NCBI GenBank assembly: GCA_035502855.1
Contig: DATJTX010000024.1
Location: 124,001 to 188,000, forward strand
DNA from: Candidatus Baltobacteraceae bacterium
GTDB lineage: Bacteria; Vulcanimicrobiota; Vulcanimicrobiia; Vulcanimicrobiales; Vulcanimicrobiaceae
Direction: 5' to 3'
Length of the DNA stretch: 64,000 nucleotides
Shown: positions 44,083 to 53,062 of the stretch, one piece after another
How positions within the stretch are numbered: position 1 is the stretch's first letter
Layout: every line of letters starts with the position of its first letter
Notes under the pieces: generated by a model
Seen by the model: the letters and a program-made list of their open reading frames with translations, nothing else
Told to the model about the DNA's origin: nothing
The model's database searches: none
Translations under genes and position numbers: made by a program

Positions 44083-44565
44083 CTAAGCCGTCTTACTGCT
44101 CGCGGGGGCCTTACGCGGAATCGGTTCGCGTGTCGAATACGTCGAATTGTCGAGCATGATCTGACGGGCCCGATGATTGCGCAGGTTGACGAGGATCGGC
44201 GCCATCAAGTTGATCGTCATCTCCTCCGCGTTCGGCGTCACCACCACGACACACAGTGTCGCAAAGTCGGCGGCTTCACGGATTTCGAGCGAAGTAAAGG
44301 CGTAGGCCGGCGTCTTCGGTTCGTAGTTCTCGAAGAGCAGCCACGGGTCCACGGTGGGGATGGCGACCTGGTGATCCTCGAGGCTCTGGAACCAGACGAA
44401 GCTCGGGTGACTCTCGACCGTCAACGGCAACCAGCGGTGAAGCGTGGGAAAGCCCGGGAGACCCCACGGGAACTCGATGACGTCGCTCTCGGCATACGTG
44501 CAAGCGCCAAACTTTGCGAGTTCGACGGTGATTTTCTCTTCTTCCATAGCGGCTCCGGTTTTCAT
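44083..44565 (-). CDS. fliW: Flagellar assembly factor FliW
   Basis: Protein antagonist of CsrA that also binds flagellin, coupling flagellin export to its translation. The 160-aa protein has VIEFPWGLPGFPTLHRWLPL, FVWFQSLEDHQVAIPTVDPWLLFENYE and the C-terminal region NAEEMTINLMAPILVNLRNHRARQIMLDNSTYSTREPI, all FliW signatures. An internal ATG at 44547 (MEEEK) with GGAG 7 nt upstream is an equally good start. csrA begins 45 nt downstream. Confidence 0.95.
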   Translation of the reverse strand: MKTGAAMEEEKITVELAKFGACTYAESDVIEFPWGLPGFPTLHRWLPLTVESHPSFVWFQSLEDHQVAIPTVDPWLLFENYEPKTPAYAFTSLEIREAADFATLCVVVVTPNAEEMTINLMAPILVNLRNHRARQIMLDNSTYSTREPIPRKAPASSKTA

Positions 44566-44590
44566 TACGTGGCTCCCGTTTCCATCACGA

Positions 44591-45919
44591 TCAGCTGGTC
44601 GAATCGAGGTAATCGAAGAGGTCGGTCTGCTCGAGCCGGCTCGTCACCTGGTACGCCGCCTCGAGCGCGGTTTGGGTCAGGCTGAACTGGGACGTCACCT
44701 TAGCAATATCGGTATCTTCCAGGCTCGACTGCACCGTCGTATCGGTGCTTGCCCGCGTCGCCTCGGTCGAGCTGAGGGCCGAGACCGTCTGTACGGTGGC
44801 CCCGATCGTCGAGGCCGCCTGCAGTGCGACGGTAAGGGCGTTGTCGATGTCTCCCAACTGGGTCGAGAGATTGGTGACCACGTTGGCGGTCGAGCTCAGG
44901 AGGAAGGCTGAGGTGAAATTGGCCGGCGTGGCCACCAGCGGTCCCGAGACGATGTTGCTGACCGTGAACGGCTGGTCGGTCGCATCGGTCAGGGAGAGCC
45001 GCTGCGTCTGGTAATTGAACACGGCCGAAACGCCGGTCGCGACCGACGCCGCGTTGATCGCCGCGACGACCTGCTGCACGGTCTCGCCCGGCGTAAGGAT
45101 GAAGGACGTGCCGTTCGGCGAGAGCGACGAAGCGATCGAGAAGGCGACGTTTCCCGATGAATCCGCTTGCAGCGGCACCTGCAAAATCGGAGGGACCGTT
45201 GCCTCGAGTTGGGCGATCGTCGTGTTCGGCGTGACCGCCTCGTTGGCGAGGTTGATCTGCGTGCTGCTCTCATCCACGACCGCACTATTGTCCAACGTGT
45301 CGCGCAGGGTAATGAGCATCTGAAAGACGCTCGGCGAGCCGTTTGACGCACCCAGGTTGAAGGCTTGCTGCAAGGTTACGTTGGTCGGAACGAGCTGTCC
45401 GTTGGGCAGCTGCTCGCTCTCCTGAACCAAGTTCGACGCCGCTGAGACCGCCGTCGGCGGATCGCCGACCGCGGTGACGAGGCTGCCCCCGGGCACCACC
45501 GCCGTGCCCGAGAAGATGTACTTGCCGTCGTACTGCGTGTTGGCCAAGCCAATCGTCTCCTCGAGGAGCTGGTTGACTTGGTCGCCGATGGCTTGGCGTT
45601 GCGAGCTGGTAAGGGTGTCGGATGCGCCCTCGATCGCCAAGCTGCGCGCATTCTGCAGGATCGAGGTCAGGCTCGAGAGCGTGCTGTCGGTCGTCGAGAG
45701 CACGTTGTTCAGGCCGGTGAGATTTTGTTCGATTTGCGTGGTAACGGCTGAATCGCTGCGCACCGAGAGATCCTGAGCAATCACCGTCGGATCGTCCGAG
45801 GGCTCGTTGAGGGATATCCCGGTCGAGAGATCCTCGCCTTCCTGCTGATATTGCGATTCAAGGTTGTCGATGGCGAGCGTCTGCTCGTTGTACATCGTGG
45901 ACGTTGAAATGCGCATCAT
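44591..45919 (-). CDS. flgL: Flagellar hook-associated protein 3 (FlgL)
   Basis: Hook-filament junction protein, 442 aa. N-terminal MMRISTSTMYNEQTLAIDNLESQYQQEGEDLSTGISLNEPSDDPTVI and QLLEETIGLANTQYDGKYIFSGT; C-terminal helix SSLEDTDIAKVTSQFSLTQTALEAAYQVTSRLEQTDLFDYL. It is longer than E. coli FlgL (317 aa) through a central beta domain (about residues 230-330). It follows flgK by 18 nt, as in most flagellar operons. Confidence 0.94.
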   Translation of the reverse strand: MMRISTSTMYNEQTLAIDNLESQYQQEGEDLSTGISLNEPSDDPTVIAQDLSVRSDSAVTTQIEQNLTGLNNVLSTTDSTLSSLTSILQNARSLAIEGASDTLTSSQRQAIGDQVNQLLEETIGLANTQYDGKYIFSGTAVVPGGSLVTAVGDPPTAVSAASNLVQESEQLPNGQLVPTNVTLQQAFNLGASNGSPSVFQMLITLRDTLDNSAVVDESSTQINLANEAVTPNTTIAQLEATVPPILQVPLQADSSGNVAFSIASSLSPNGTSFILTPGETVQQVVAAINAASVATGVSAVFNYQTQRLSLTDATDQPFTVSNIVSGPLVATPANFTSAFLLSSTANVVTNLSTQLGDIDNALTVALQAASTIGATVQTVSALSSTEATRASTDTTVQSSLEDTDIAKVTSQFSLTQTALEAAYQVTSRLEQTDLFDYLDSTS

Positions 45920-45937
45920 GGGGTATCCCGCCTCTCC

Positions 45938-48178
45938 TTAGGAACCGACGCCCAAACCGGTAACGATCGTATCGAGCAATTGGCTGAGCGTCGAAATCGT
46001 CTTTGCGGCCGCCTGATAGGCCGTCTGGTACTTGATGAGATCCTGCGTTTGGTCGTCGATGTTGATGCCGGCGATGCTCTGGCGCTCCTGGTCGATTGTC
46101 GAGGCCAGGTTGGTTTGCGTCGTCACGCCGGTGTTCGCGGTCTGCGTATCCAGCCCGACCTGCGTCACCAGCTGTCCGTACTGCTGCTGCAGCGTCTGCG
46201 TCTGCGCCGTCGTGATCGTGTAGGGGCCGGTATGAGTGTATTGCGGCGTAAACGTCACCGACTCGACGCCGGTGGTCGGATCGACGCTGATCGCGGTAAT
46301 GGTGACGTTCTCTTGATCGTTCGTGGGATAGTTCGGTCCGCCGGTAGCCGCGCTTAGGGTGAGCTGCTGCCCGACCTGAAGATCGTTCACGCCTGAAGGC
46401 AGCGCAACGGTCGTCGGCTGACCCGCGTTCGCAGTGACGGTCCCCAGCATTTCGAGTCCGGGGAAGCCGACGTTACTCTGGAACATGGCCGTCAGCGCGT
46501 TGGCGACGCCATTGTCGTCTTCGCCGTACGCGTTGCTCGCGTTCTGCTCGACCCCGTTGATGTTCCCGGCGCCGAGGACGCCGAGCAGCGATGTGTTGGG
46601 GGTTGCGGCCGCGTAGTTACTGTCGCTGATCGTGAACGAGGCGGTTTGCGCGTTCCCCTGCTGCGCCCCGCGCAACGCGAGGCTTTCGTTGGTCGGGTCA
46701 CGCTGGAAGACGATCTCTTGCGACGATGAATCGTACGAGGCGGTCACGCCCGACTGCAGTGCGTTGAAGCTCGAGACGAAATCCTGCACGTTGTCGGCGT
46801 AGATCTCGCCCGGAACGGCGCCGGTCGCCGGAGGCGGGCTCGACGTGTAAGCGAACTGCTGCGCAACCCCGTTGACCGTGATCGTGAGGTAGCTGACCGG
46901 CGCTGCCGGCGAAGCCGGGTTCGCCGGAAACGCCGCGGTCGGCGGGTTCGCGAGCGCACCGTTGTTGATCAGCGCGGTGGACGTGTCGACGGTATTGTTG
47001 GCTGAGTTCATCGGCACGATGCCGGTGGTCGTGCTGGTATTCGCTTCGGTATTCGCGAGCACGACGGGAAGCTGGTCAGGATCGGTGATGCCGCACTCGA
47101 TGTTACCGGCCGAAATCGGTAGTTGCGCATCGATCGGCTGGAAAAGCGCCGTGCCCGACTCCGCGTTCGAATCGTAGCCCGACTCGGTGATGCGGTTGAC
47201 TTCGGTCGAGAGAGACGAGGCGAACTGGTTGAGCTGCGTGTTGTAATTGCTGAGCTTGTTGTTGTAGAGATCCTGCAGCGCGGCGAGTTGTCCACTGCCC
47301 AGCGGAATACTCGGCGAGGATGACGACTGCGGCGGATCGGTCGCGAAGTAGACGTTGAAGCTCGGCGTGCCGTTGGACGCGGTTCCAACGACCGGAGCGG
47401 CCAGATTATAGGCGACGGTGTCGTTGACCAACGCCTGACCGTTCACCATCACCAGCACCGAACCGTCGGCCTGTACGGAAGTCTGCGTCGAGATGTATTG
47501 CGAGAGCTGATCGATGTCGTAGTCGCGCTCGTCCTCGAACGTGTTCGGATCGTCGCCCACGGCCGTCGAGGAGCGGATTTGCCCGTTGAGCGCCGCGATT
47601 TGATCGAGCAAACCATTGACCGTTTGGACGATCGTTGCACCCTGCGAGATCGTCTGATTCTCGGCGCTCGTGATCGCCGCCGACGAGTCGCCGAGCGCTT
47701 GCGCCAACGCTTGGGCCGAGGTCAGGACGCCGGATGCCGCCGACTCGGGGTCGCCGGTAGCGGACGCGTTCACCAGTTGCGTCACCGCGGTTTGGAAATT
47801 CGTGTACGCCGTGCTCACTCCGGCGTCCGGGTCACCGAGTTGCGACTGCACGCTGGTAAGGATCTGTTGCTCGGTGGAATAGTAGTTTTGCGATGAGCTT
47901 GCGCCGCGGAAGAGTTCGTCGTAGGATTCCACGTTGGCGCGTTGGATCGAAGCGACGACAACGCCGTCCCCGACCGTCCCGGGAACGTTGGTCGAAGGGA
48001 ACGGCGAACCGACGACCGGCGGCGCCTCGGTGAGATCCACCGTCTGCGTGGTTGCACCGGGCGTGTCGACGTTGGAGATGTTGTCGCCCGTCACGTTCTC
48101 CGCCACCGAGAACGACTGCAGCGACGTCGACATCAGATCGAGCCCGAAGAACGTACCTTGCGGGAAGAAACTGCTCAT
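45938..48178 (-). CDS. flgK: Flagellar hook-associated protein 1 (FlgK)
   Basis: First hook-filament junction protein, 746 aa. N-terminal GLDLMSTSLQSFSVAENVTGDNISNVDTPGATTQTVDL, the rod/hook-type domain; LLDQIAALNGQIRSS and DDPNTFEDERDYDIDQLSQYI, typical of FlgK; C-terminal INIDDQTQDLIKYQTAYQAAAKTISTLSQLLDTIV. The ATG overlaps the flgN stop by 4 nt. The central part is expanded relative to E. coli (547 aa), as in flgL and fliD here. Confidence 0.95.
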   Translation of the reverse strand: MSSFFPQGTFFGLDLMSTSLQSFSVAENVTGDNISNVDTPGATTQTVDLTEAPPVVGSPFPSTNVPGTVGDGVVVASIQRANVESYDELFRGASSSQNYYSTEQQILTSVQSQLGDPDAGVSTAYTNFQTAVTQLVNASATGDPESAASGVLTSAQALAQALGDSSAAITSAENQTISQGATIVQTVNGLLDQIAALNGQIRSSTAVGDDPNTFEDERDYDIDQLSQYISTQTSVQADGSVLVMVNGQALVNDTVAYNLAAPVVGTASNGTPSFNVYFATDPPQSSSSPSIPLGSGQLAALQDLYNNKLSNYNTQLNQFASSLSTEVNRITESGYDSNAESGTALFQPIDAQLPISAGNIECGITDPDQLPVVLANTEANTSTTTGIVPMNSANNTVDTSTALINNGALANPPTAAFPANPASPAAPVSYLTITVNGVAQQFAYTSSPPPATGAVPGEIYADNVQDFVSSFNALQSGVTASYDSSSQEIVFQRDPTNESLALRGAQQGNAQTASFTISDSNYAAATPNTSLLGVLGAGNINGVEQNASNAYGEDDNGVANALTAMFQSNVGFPGLEMLGTVTANAGQPTTVALPSGVNDLQVGQQLTLSAATGGPNYPTNDQENVTITAISVDPTTGVESVTFTPQYTHTGPYTITTAQTQTLQQQYGQLVTQVGLDTQTANTGVTTQTNLASTIDQERQSIAGINIDDQTQDLIKYQTAYQAAAKTISTLSQLLDTIVTGLGVGS

Positions 48179-48654
48179 GCTTTGCTGCTCACCAGCACGC
48201 TGTTGGTCGGAGGCGGCACGTAACCGCGCCGCTTATAGGTTCCCGGTGTATCGTTGGCGGCACGCTGCAGTGCCGCGGTGATCTTGACCAGCCGCTGCAT
48301 ACCGCTCTGAATCAGCGCCTTGTTGTTGGCGTTGGTGATGCGCAGCCCGATCGAGGTCGTGGTCAACTCGACCAGCCGCTGATTGAGCGTGGGCCAGAGG
48401 GCCCGCGGCGCGTAACCGCAGACTTGCCGCAACGTGAGCGAACCGAATCCGCGAATCTGCATACCACGGCGTTTTCCGGAGGCCGAATGATAGGCGCGAC
48501 GAGCCGAATCCAACGCGTGCTCGCTCTCGAGGATTTCCAGCGCGTCGCTCTTCACCAGCGCCTTGGTGAGGGCCAGCGACGCTTCGTGCGTCCGCTTGAG
48601 CAGCGCCGATTCTTCGCGCAAGGCAGCTGCAAACGCATCCCACGAATCGCTCAC
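48175..48654 (-). CDS. flgN: FlgN-type flagellar chaperone
   Basis: Putative export chaperone for FlgK and FlgL, 159 aa. Largely helical (AFAAALREESALLKRTHEASLALTKALVKSDALEILESEHALDSA; ITNANNKALIQSGMQRLVKITAAL), as expected for FlgN, and placed directly before flgK with ATGA overlap. Start is GTG 48654, overlapping the previous stop (GTGA), with GGAGG 8 nt upstream. The open frame upstream to 48807 is rejected. No flgM anti-sigma gene is visible next to it. Confidence 0.8.
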   Translation of the reverse strand: MSDSWDAFAAALREESALLKRTHEASLALTKALVKSDALEILESEHALDSARRAYHSASGKRRGMQIRGFGSLTLRQVCGYAPRALWPTLNQRLVELTTTSIGLRITNANNKALIQSGMQRLVKITAALQRAANDTPGTYKRRGYVPPPTNSVLVSSKA

Positions 48655-49016
48655 GGTCCGATCCTCCCATCGACCTGTACGGCAGCTTCCTGACTCGCAT
48701 CGCTCAGAACCTGATTGCGCAGTTGGCTTTCGAGCTGCTGGGCGAGGCCGAACGAACCATCTTTCGCGATCGCTTGTGCCCGCTCGTCGTTGAGCATGCT
48801 CTGCCACGTCGACTCCGACGCTGACTGCTGGCCGAAGATCGTTTGCTGAGGCACGGTGTCTTGCATCGCGTTCATCAGCATCTCGAGAAAGACGCCTTCG
48901 AATTGTGTCGCTGCGTCGTGCAGCTTAGCCAAGGCGGCTTTCTGCACCGGCGTAAGGTTCTGCGCGCTCTGCGCCTGCGCGGGATTGCTGCTCGTCGGAT
49001 CGATCGGCGACGCCAC
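48651..49016 (-). CDS. flgJ: FlgJ-type rod-binding protein without muramidase domain
   Basis: A 121-aa protein equal to the N-terminal rod-cap half of FlgJ: KLHDAATQFEGVFLEMLMNAMQDTVPQ, then STWQSMLNDERAQAIAKDGSFGLAQQLESQL. The peptidoglycan hydrolase half found in gamma-proteobacterial FlgJ is absent, as in many other phyla, so another hydrolase must open the wall. Start GTG 49016 shares one base with the flgI stop (TAGTG). The frame upstream to 49295 belongs to flgI sequence. Confidence 0.87.
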   Translation of the reverse strand: MASPIDPTSSNPAQAQSAQNLTPVQKAALAKLHDAATQFEGVFLEMLMNAMQDTVPQQTIFGQQSASESTWQSMLNDERAQAIAKDGSFGLAQQLESQLRNQVLSDASQEAAVQVDGRIGP

Positions 49017-50140
49017 TAGAGGATCTCCAGATCGGCTTGCAGCGAGCCCGAGGCGCGCAATGCTTGCACGATGGCGATCAGATCGCGGGGCGAGACGCCG
49101 AGCACGTTGAGTGCGCGCACGACCGACGAAAGCGTGGCCGCTCCGGCAATGAACGTCAACTGATGACCCTTCTCCGAGGCCGCGACCGTCGTATTGCGCT
49201 GCACCGCGGTTTGGCCGTTGGAGAACGCGTTCGGCTGTACCACCTGGTTCTGCGTCGTAATCGTAATCGTGAGGTCGCCGTGGGCGATCGCGCACGGCGC
49301 AAGACGGATGTCGCCGCCGAAGACGATCGTACCGGTACGCTCGTTCATCACGACCTTCGCCAATTCGTCTTGTTCGAAACTCAAATCCGAGGCGTCGGCG
49401 AGAAACTGCACGGGATTGTTGGCGTACTGCGGAGGCAGGTTGACGTGCACGGTTTCCGCGTCTTGAGCCTGAGCGGTGCGCGCACCGAACCGCGCGTTGA
49501 GCAGCGCGGCCAGATTGGCCGCGGTCCGGAAGTCGGGCGTCGTCAGCACGTAGTTGAAACCGTTGGGAGAGTTTTCGATCGGCGTGACCATGTCGCGCGC
49601 AATCACCGCACCGTTCGGAATGCGGCCCGCGCCGGTGTAGTTTTTGTTGACGGTCGATCCGCCGAAGCCGGCGACGAAACCGCCGACCGAAACCGGTCCT
49701 TGCGCCGTCGCGTAGACGAGGTTGTTGGCCGCTCGCAGCTCGGTGAGCACGAGCGTCCCGCCCTGAAGGCTGGTCGCATCGCCCATCGCGGAAACGTCGA
49801 CGTCGACGTTATCGCCGGAGTGGGCAAAGGGCGGCAGCGTCGCGGTGACGATGACCGCCGCGACGTCGCGCGTGCGCACCTCTTGCTGCGAGACGGTGAG
49901 CCCGAAGGATTGCAGGATGTTCTGAATCGTCTGGCTGGTGAAGATGACCGAGGTCGAATCGCCGGTCCCCTGCAGACCGACAACGACGCCGTAGCCGACG
50001 AGTTGGTTGCCGGTCACGCCCTGCACGTGCGCGATGTCCTTGACCAAAACAGCCTCCCCGAAGGGGTCGGCCCACGCGCATGAGCCCGCGCAGAGCAGCG
50101 CGAGCACGAACGCGGTGAGGGTTCGGCCTAGAAGAGCCAA
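49016..50140 (-). CDS. flgI: Flagellar P-ring protein FlgI
   Basis: Forms the periplasmic P-ring bushing, 374 aa. An N-terminal signal sequence ends near SCAWADPFG; then VLVKDIAHVQGVTGNQLVGYGVVVGLQGTGDS, the family hallmark, and DVDVSAMGDATSLQGGTLVLTEL. C terminus: LNVLGVSPRDLIAIVQALRASGSLQADLEIL. Start TTG 50140 with GAGGAT 7 nt upstream, 13 nt inside flgH. Presence of P- and L-ring genes shows the cell has an outer membrane. Confidence 0.96.
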   Translation of the reverse strand: MALLGRTLTAFVLALLCAGSCAWADPFGEAVLVKDIAHVQGVTGNQLVGYGVVVGLQGTGDSTSVIFTSQTIQNILQSFGLTVSQQEVRTRDVAAVIVTATLPPFAHSGDNVDVDVSAMGDATSLQGGTLVLTELRAANNLVYATAQGPVSVGGFVAGFGGSTVNKNYTGAGRIPNGAVIARDMVTPIENSPNGFNYVLTTPDFRTAANLAALLNARFGARTAQAQDAETVHVNLPPQYANNPVQFLADASDLSFEQDELAKVVMNERTGTIVFGGDIRLAPCAIAHGDLTITITTQNQVVQPNAFSNGQTAVQRNTTVAASEKGHQLTFIAGAATLSSVVRALNVLGVSPRDLIAIVQALRASGSLQADLEIL

Positions 50141-50718
50141 CTCAGTATCCTCGCTAGGAGCCCTTTGTTCTTCTGATCGTTGCCCTTGAACGTCGCCTGG
50201 ACGTTGGCCACGTGCGAAGCCAGCACGGTGTCGGTGTTGTCGATGTCCTCGGGTCGAATCGTTCCGGTGATATGCAGCGTCTGGGCCTGTCCGTTGACGG
50301 TCATCGACTGGTCACCGGTAATCTGCAACGCACCGCTCGGAAAGACGTTGGTTACCGTTGCCATCATCGTCGCGGTAAAGGCGTTCGATCCGGTCGCGGT
50401 CTGCGCCGTCGTGGTCGTCGATTGCCCCGCGACCGAGTTGTTCAACCGCACCAGCGGCAGGTTGAAGAGGCCGCTTCCGTTTCCGCCGGACATCGAGGCC
50501 GCCTTGCTGCTCGAGTAATCGTTCACTTCGGAGTTGGTGTTGGCGATGTCGAATTGCACGTAGACCAAATCGCCGATCTGCGCCGCGCGATGGTCGGCCA
50601 TCAGGCGCAGCGGATGTCCCGGTCCGACCGCCGGCGGGGCAGCCTGATAGAGAGTATCGGCGGCCGCAACGGCGGGAGCAAGCGCGAGCAGCGCGATGAT
50701 TGCCAGCGTGGTGCGCAT
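50128..50718 (-). CDS. flgH: Flagellar L-ring protein FlgH, apparently not lipidated
   Basis: Outer-membrane ring protein, 196 aa. Seen: LYQAAPPAVGPGHPLRLMADHRAAQIGDLVYVQFD, ALQITGDQSMTVNGQAQTLHITGTIRPEDIDNTDTVLASHVANVQATFKG, both typical FlgH. The N-terminal signal MRTTLAIIALLALAPAVAAADTL has no cysteine, so the usual FlgH lipobox is missing and cleavage by signal peptidase I after AAA is expected. Start ATG 50718 shares one base with the flgA stop (TGATG). Confidence 0.93.
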   Translation of the reverse strand: MRTTLAIIALLALAPAVAAADTLYQAAPPAVGPGHPLRLMADHRAAQIGDLVYVQFDIANTNSEVNDYSSSKAASMSGGNGSGLFNLPLVRLNNSVAGQSTTTTAQTATGSNAFTATMMATVTNVFPSGALQITGDQSMTVNGQAQTLHITGTIRPEDIDNTDTVLASHVANVQATFKGNDQKNKGLLARILSWLF

Positions 50719-51437
50719 CACAGTGTCTCTCCCGACAGGTTCAGTTCGACGCGATCGGGGCCGACGACGGTTCCCGTCAGCGTCGTATTCGTCTGCGGAT
50801 TGTAGACCGAGACGTGTTCGCCCAGACCGCCGCTGCTCCGCGCGACGACGTCGGCCACGACCGCCACGCCGTTGTCGTCTACGATCAGCGTCACCGTGTT
50901 GCCGGCCTTGACGATTTGGTTGATCGTCGTGCTTTCGATCGTAATCGGCGAGCCTGCACGCACTGCGGCGATCAACCGGCGCCCGACCAGCACCACCGCG
51001 CCGTTCGTCCACTGCCCGCTGTATATGACGCGCGCCATGCGCAGATCCGAGGCCGTAAGCACCGCTCCGGGCAGCAGATCGTGGGTCGCTACGGCGGTCT
51101 GCACGTAACGCACGACCTTGTATCCGACGAAAATCTGGCGCAGGAACCTACCGTCGAGATCGACCTGAATCGGCACGTTCACGTACGAGGGCGTGACGAT
51201 CGCGCTCTGGACGAGCAGCCTCACGCGGCCGGCCCCGACCGTTTGATCGGGAATCTGATACGCCTGCACGAGTTTTGCGTCGCCGCTCAGATGGACGGCT
51301 TTGATCGCGGGCGCGGCAAGTTCTTCGAAACGCCGCCCCGGCACGACTTGCGTGAGCGTTTGGGCGCGCAGTGCCGCCGGCACGCATGCAAAGCACGCGA
51401 GTCCGAGAAGCACGGCGGCGACAAACGATCGCATCAT
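50718..51437 (-). CDS. flgA: Flagella basal body P-ring formation protein FlgA
   Basis: Periplasmic chaperone for P-ring assembly, 239 aa. Signal sequence at residues 1-25 (ending ALRAQT). The C-terminal SAF domain is recognisable: AVATHDLLPGAVLTASDLRMARVIYSGQ, then LVGRRLIAAVRAGSPITIESTTINQIVKAGNTVTLIVDDNGVAVVADVVA and a final beta region EHVSVYNPQTNTTLTGTVVGPDRVEL. Genes flgA-flgH-flgI-flgJ are contiguous and overlapping. Confidence 0.92.
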   Translation of the reverse strand: MMRSFVAAVLLGLACFACVPAALRAQTLTQVVPGRRFEELAAPAIKAVHLSGDAKLVQAYQIPDQTVGAGRVRLLVQSAIVTPSYVNVPIQVDLDGRFLRQIFVGYKVVRYVQTAVATHDLLPGAVLTASDLRMARVIYSGQWTNGAVVLVGRRLIAAVRAGSPITIESTTINQIVKAGNTVTLIVDDNGVAVVADVVARSSGGLGEHVSVYNPQTNTTLTGTVVGPDRVELNLSGETL

Positions 51438-51442
51438 CGATC

Positions 51443-52234
51443 CTACTGGAACGGCGAGAGCTGAACGGCGGTCGAGAGCATGTCGTCCGCGGCCCCGATC
51501 GCTTTCGAGTTCGCCTCGTAGGCACGCTGCGCGACGATCATGTTGACGATCTCGTTGACGACCTGCACGTTGGAGCTTTCGAGATAGCCGTCTTGCAGCG
51601 TCCCGGCGCCGTTGAGGCCCGGAGTCGTCACGATCGGCGGTCCACTCGCGGCTGTCTCGGTGTAGAGATTGTTGCCCGTCGGCGAGAGGCCCGCATTATT
51701 GACGAATCGCGCGAGCTGCAACTGTCCGAGCGTCTGCGGCTGCACCGCGCCGGGCACCTGCGCCGAGACCGTGCCGTCGGAACCGATCGAGACCGAGACC
51801 GCGTTCTGCGGAATCGTGATCTGCGGCTGCACGAAGTAGCCGTCGGCGGTGACGATCGAACCGTTGGCGTCCTCTTTGAACGAACCGTCGCGCGTATACG
51901 CGGTCGTCCCGTCGGGCATCGTCACCTGAAAGAAACCGTCGCCTTCGATCGCGACGTCGAGGTTGTTGCTCGTCTGCACCAGCGACCCTTGGGTGAAAAC
52001 TTTCTCCGAATCCGAAACTTGCGTGCCCAAACCAACCTGCTGACCGACCGGAACGATCGACGCGCCGATCGGATTTCCGGGCGCCTGGATCTGCTGATAG
52101 ACCAGGTCCTGAAACCGCGCCTGATTGCCCTTGAACCCCGTCGTGTTGACGTTCGAGAGGTTGTTGGAAATCGTGTCCATGTTGTACTGCTGGGCGATCA
52201 TGCCGCTGGCTGCAGTGTAGAGCGATCGCATCAT
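51443..52234 (-). CDS. flgG: Flagellar distal rod protein FlgG
   Basis: Distal rod subunit, 263 aa, close to the 260-aa standard. N-terminal MMRSLYTAASGMIAQQYNMDTISNNLSNVNTTGFKGNQARFQDLVYQ; middle LDVAIEGDGFFQVTMPDGTTAYTRDGSFKEDANG; C-terminal GYLESSNVQVVNEIVNMIVAQRAYEANSKAIGAADDMLSTAVQL, all classical. It begins 16 nt after the flgF stop. Confidence 0.96.
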   Translation of the reverse strand: MMRSLYTAASGMIAQQYNMDTISNNLSNVNTTGFKGNQARFQDLVYQQIQAPGNPIGASIVPVGQQVGLGTQVSDSEKVFTQGSLVQTSNNLDVAIEGDGFFQVTMPDGTTAYTRDGSFKEDANGSIVTADGYFVQPQITIPQNAVSVSIGSDGTVSAQVPGAVQPQTLGQLQLARFVNNAGLSPTGNNLYTETAASGPPIVTTPGLNGAGTLQDGYLESSNVQVVNEIVNMIVAQRAYEANSKAIGAADDMLSTAVQLSPFQ

Positions 52235-52250
52235 CTCGGTTCACTAGCTC

Positions 52251-53048
52251 CTAGCTGGTCTTGGCGACTTGCGAGATCGCCGTATTGGTAGCGTCGTCTT
52301 GGGTCTTGATCGATTTTTCGTTCGCATCGAACCAGCGCTCGGCCGTGATCAAGTCGACCATCGAGCGCACCACGTTGGCGTTGCTGGCTTCGAGCGCTCC
52401 CTGCTGCACGCTCGCGGTGGTCGTCGGCGACGGGCCGGCGTTGCCGCTGGGCACGTAGTTGTTCGCCCCTTCAGGGCGCAGGTTGAGCAGGCTGTTGAAC
52501 TGCGTCAACTGGATCTGCGCGACGACCTGTCCGTTCTGAAAGACGGTGCCGTCCTTGCCGATCGTGACCGCGCCCTGGTTTTGTAACTGGATCTGCGTTC
52601 CTTGCGTACTCAGCACGGTGTTGCCGTCGCGGGTGCGCAAAATGCCCTGCCCGTCTTCGGCGAACTCGCCGTCGCGGGTATAACGCACGCCGTTCGGCGT
52701 TTGAATGGTGAAAAACGCGTTCGCGTTTCCGGTGATCGCGAGGTCGAGCGGATTGCCCGTCTGCCGGATCGGCCCTTGTTCGAAGCTCGTCGGCGTGTCG
52801 TAGACTTGCGAGCCGGTTCCGAGCAGGCCAACCGCTTGCGCGACCGGCACGCCCGAGAGCGCTCCGGTCGCCGTCTTGCCGGGATCGGTTTGAATCCGGT
52901 AGATGTCGAGCGTCGGCGCGGACTGAACTTGGAGCAGCGTCTGCTTGAAGCCGCTCGTGTTCACGTTGGCGAGGTTGTTCGCCACGTTGTCGACCATGCT
53001 CTCCGCTACGAGCGCGCCGCTCGCAGACGTGTACAGGCCACGGACCAA
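52251..53048 (-). CDS. flgF: Flagellar proximal rod protein FlgF
   Basis: Rod subunit paralogous to FlgG, 265 aa. N-terminal VRGLYTSASGALVAESMVDNVANNLANVNTSGFKQTL; C-terminal GALEASNANVVRSMVDLITAERWFDANEKSIKTQDDATNTAI. Start is TTG 53048, with GGAGG (53058-53062) 9 nt upstream; there is no ATG or GTG in a suitable place. It is called FlgF rather than FlgG because of position before flgG and the more divergent ends. The gap upstream to fliE holds the nested inverted-repeat element. Confidence 0.88.
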   Translation of the reverse strand: MVRGLYTSASGALVAESMVDNVANNLANVNTSGFKQTLLQVQSAPTLDIYRIQTDPGKTATGALSGVPVAQAVGLLGTGSQVYDTPTSFEQGPIRQTGNPLDLAITGNANAFFTIQTPNGVRYTRDGEFAEDGQGILRTRDGNTVLSTQGTQIQLQNQGAVTIGKDGTVFQNGQVVAQIQLTQFNSLLNLRPEGANNYVPSGNAGPSPTTTASVQQGALEASNANVVRSMVDLITAERWFDANEKSIKTQDDATNTAISQVAKTS

Positions 53049-53062
53049 AAGAAAAAACCTCC

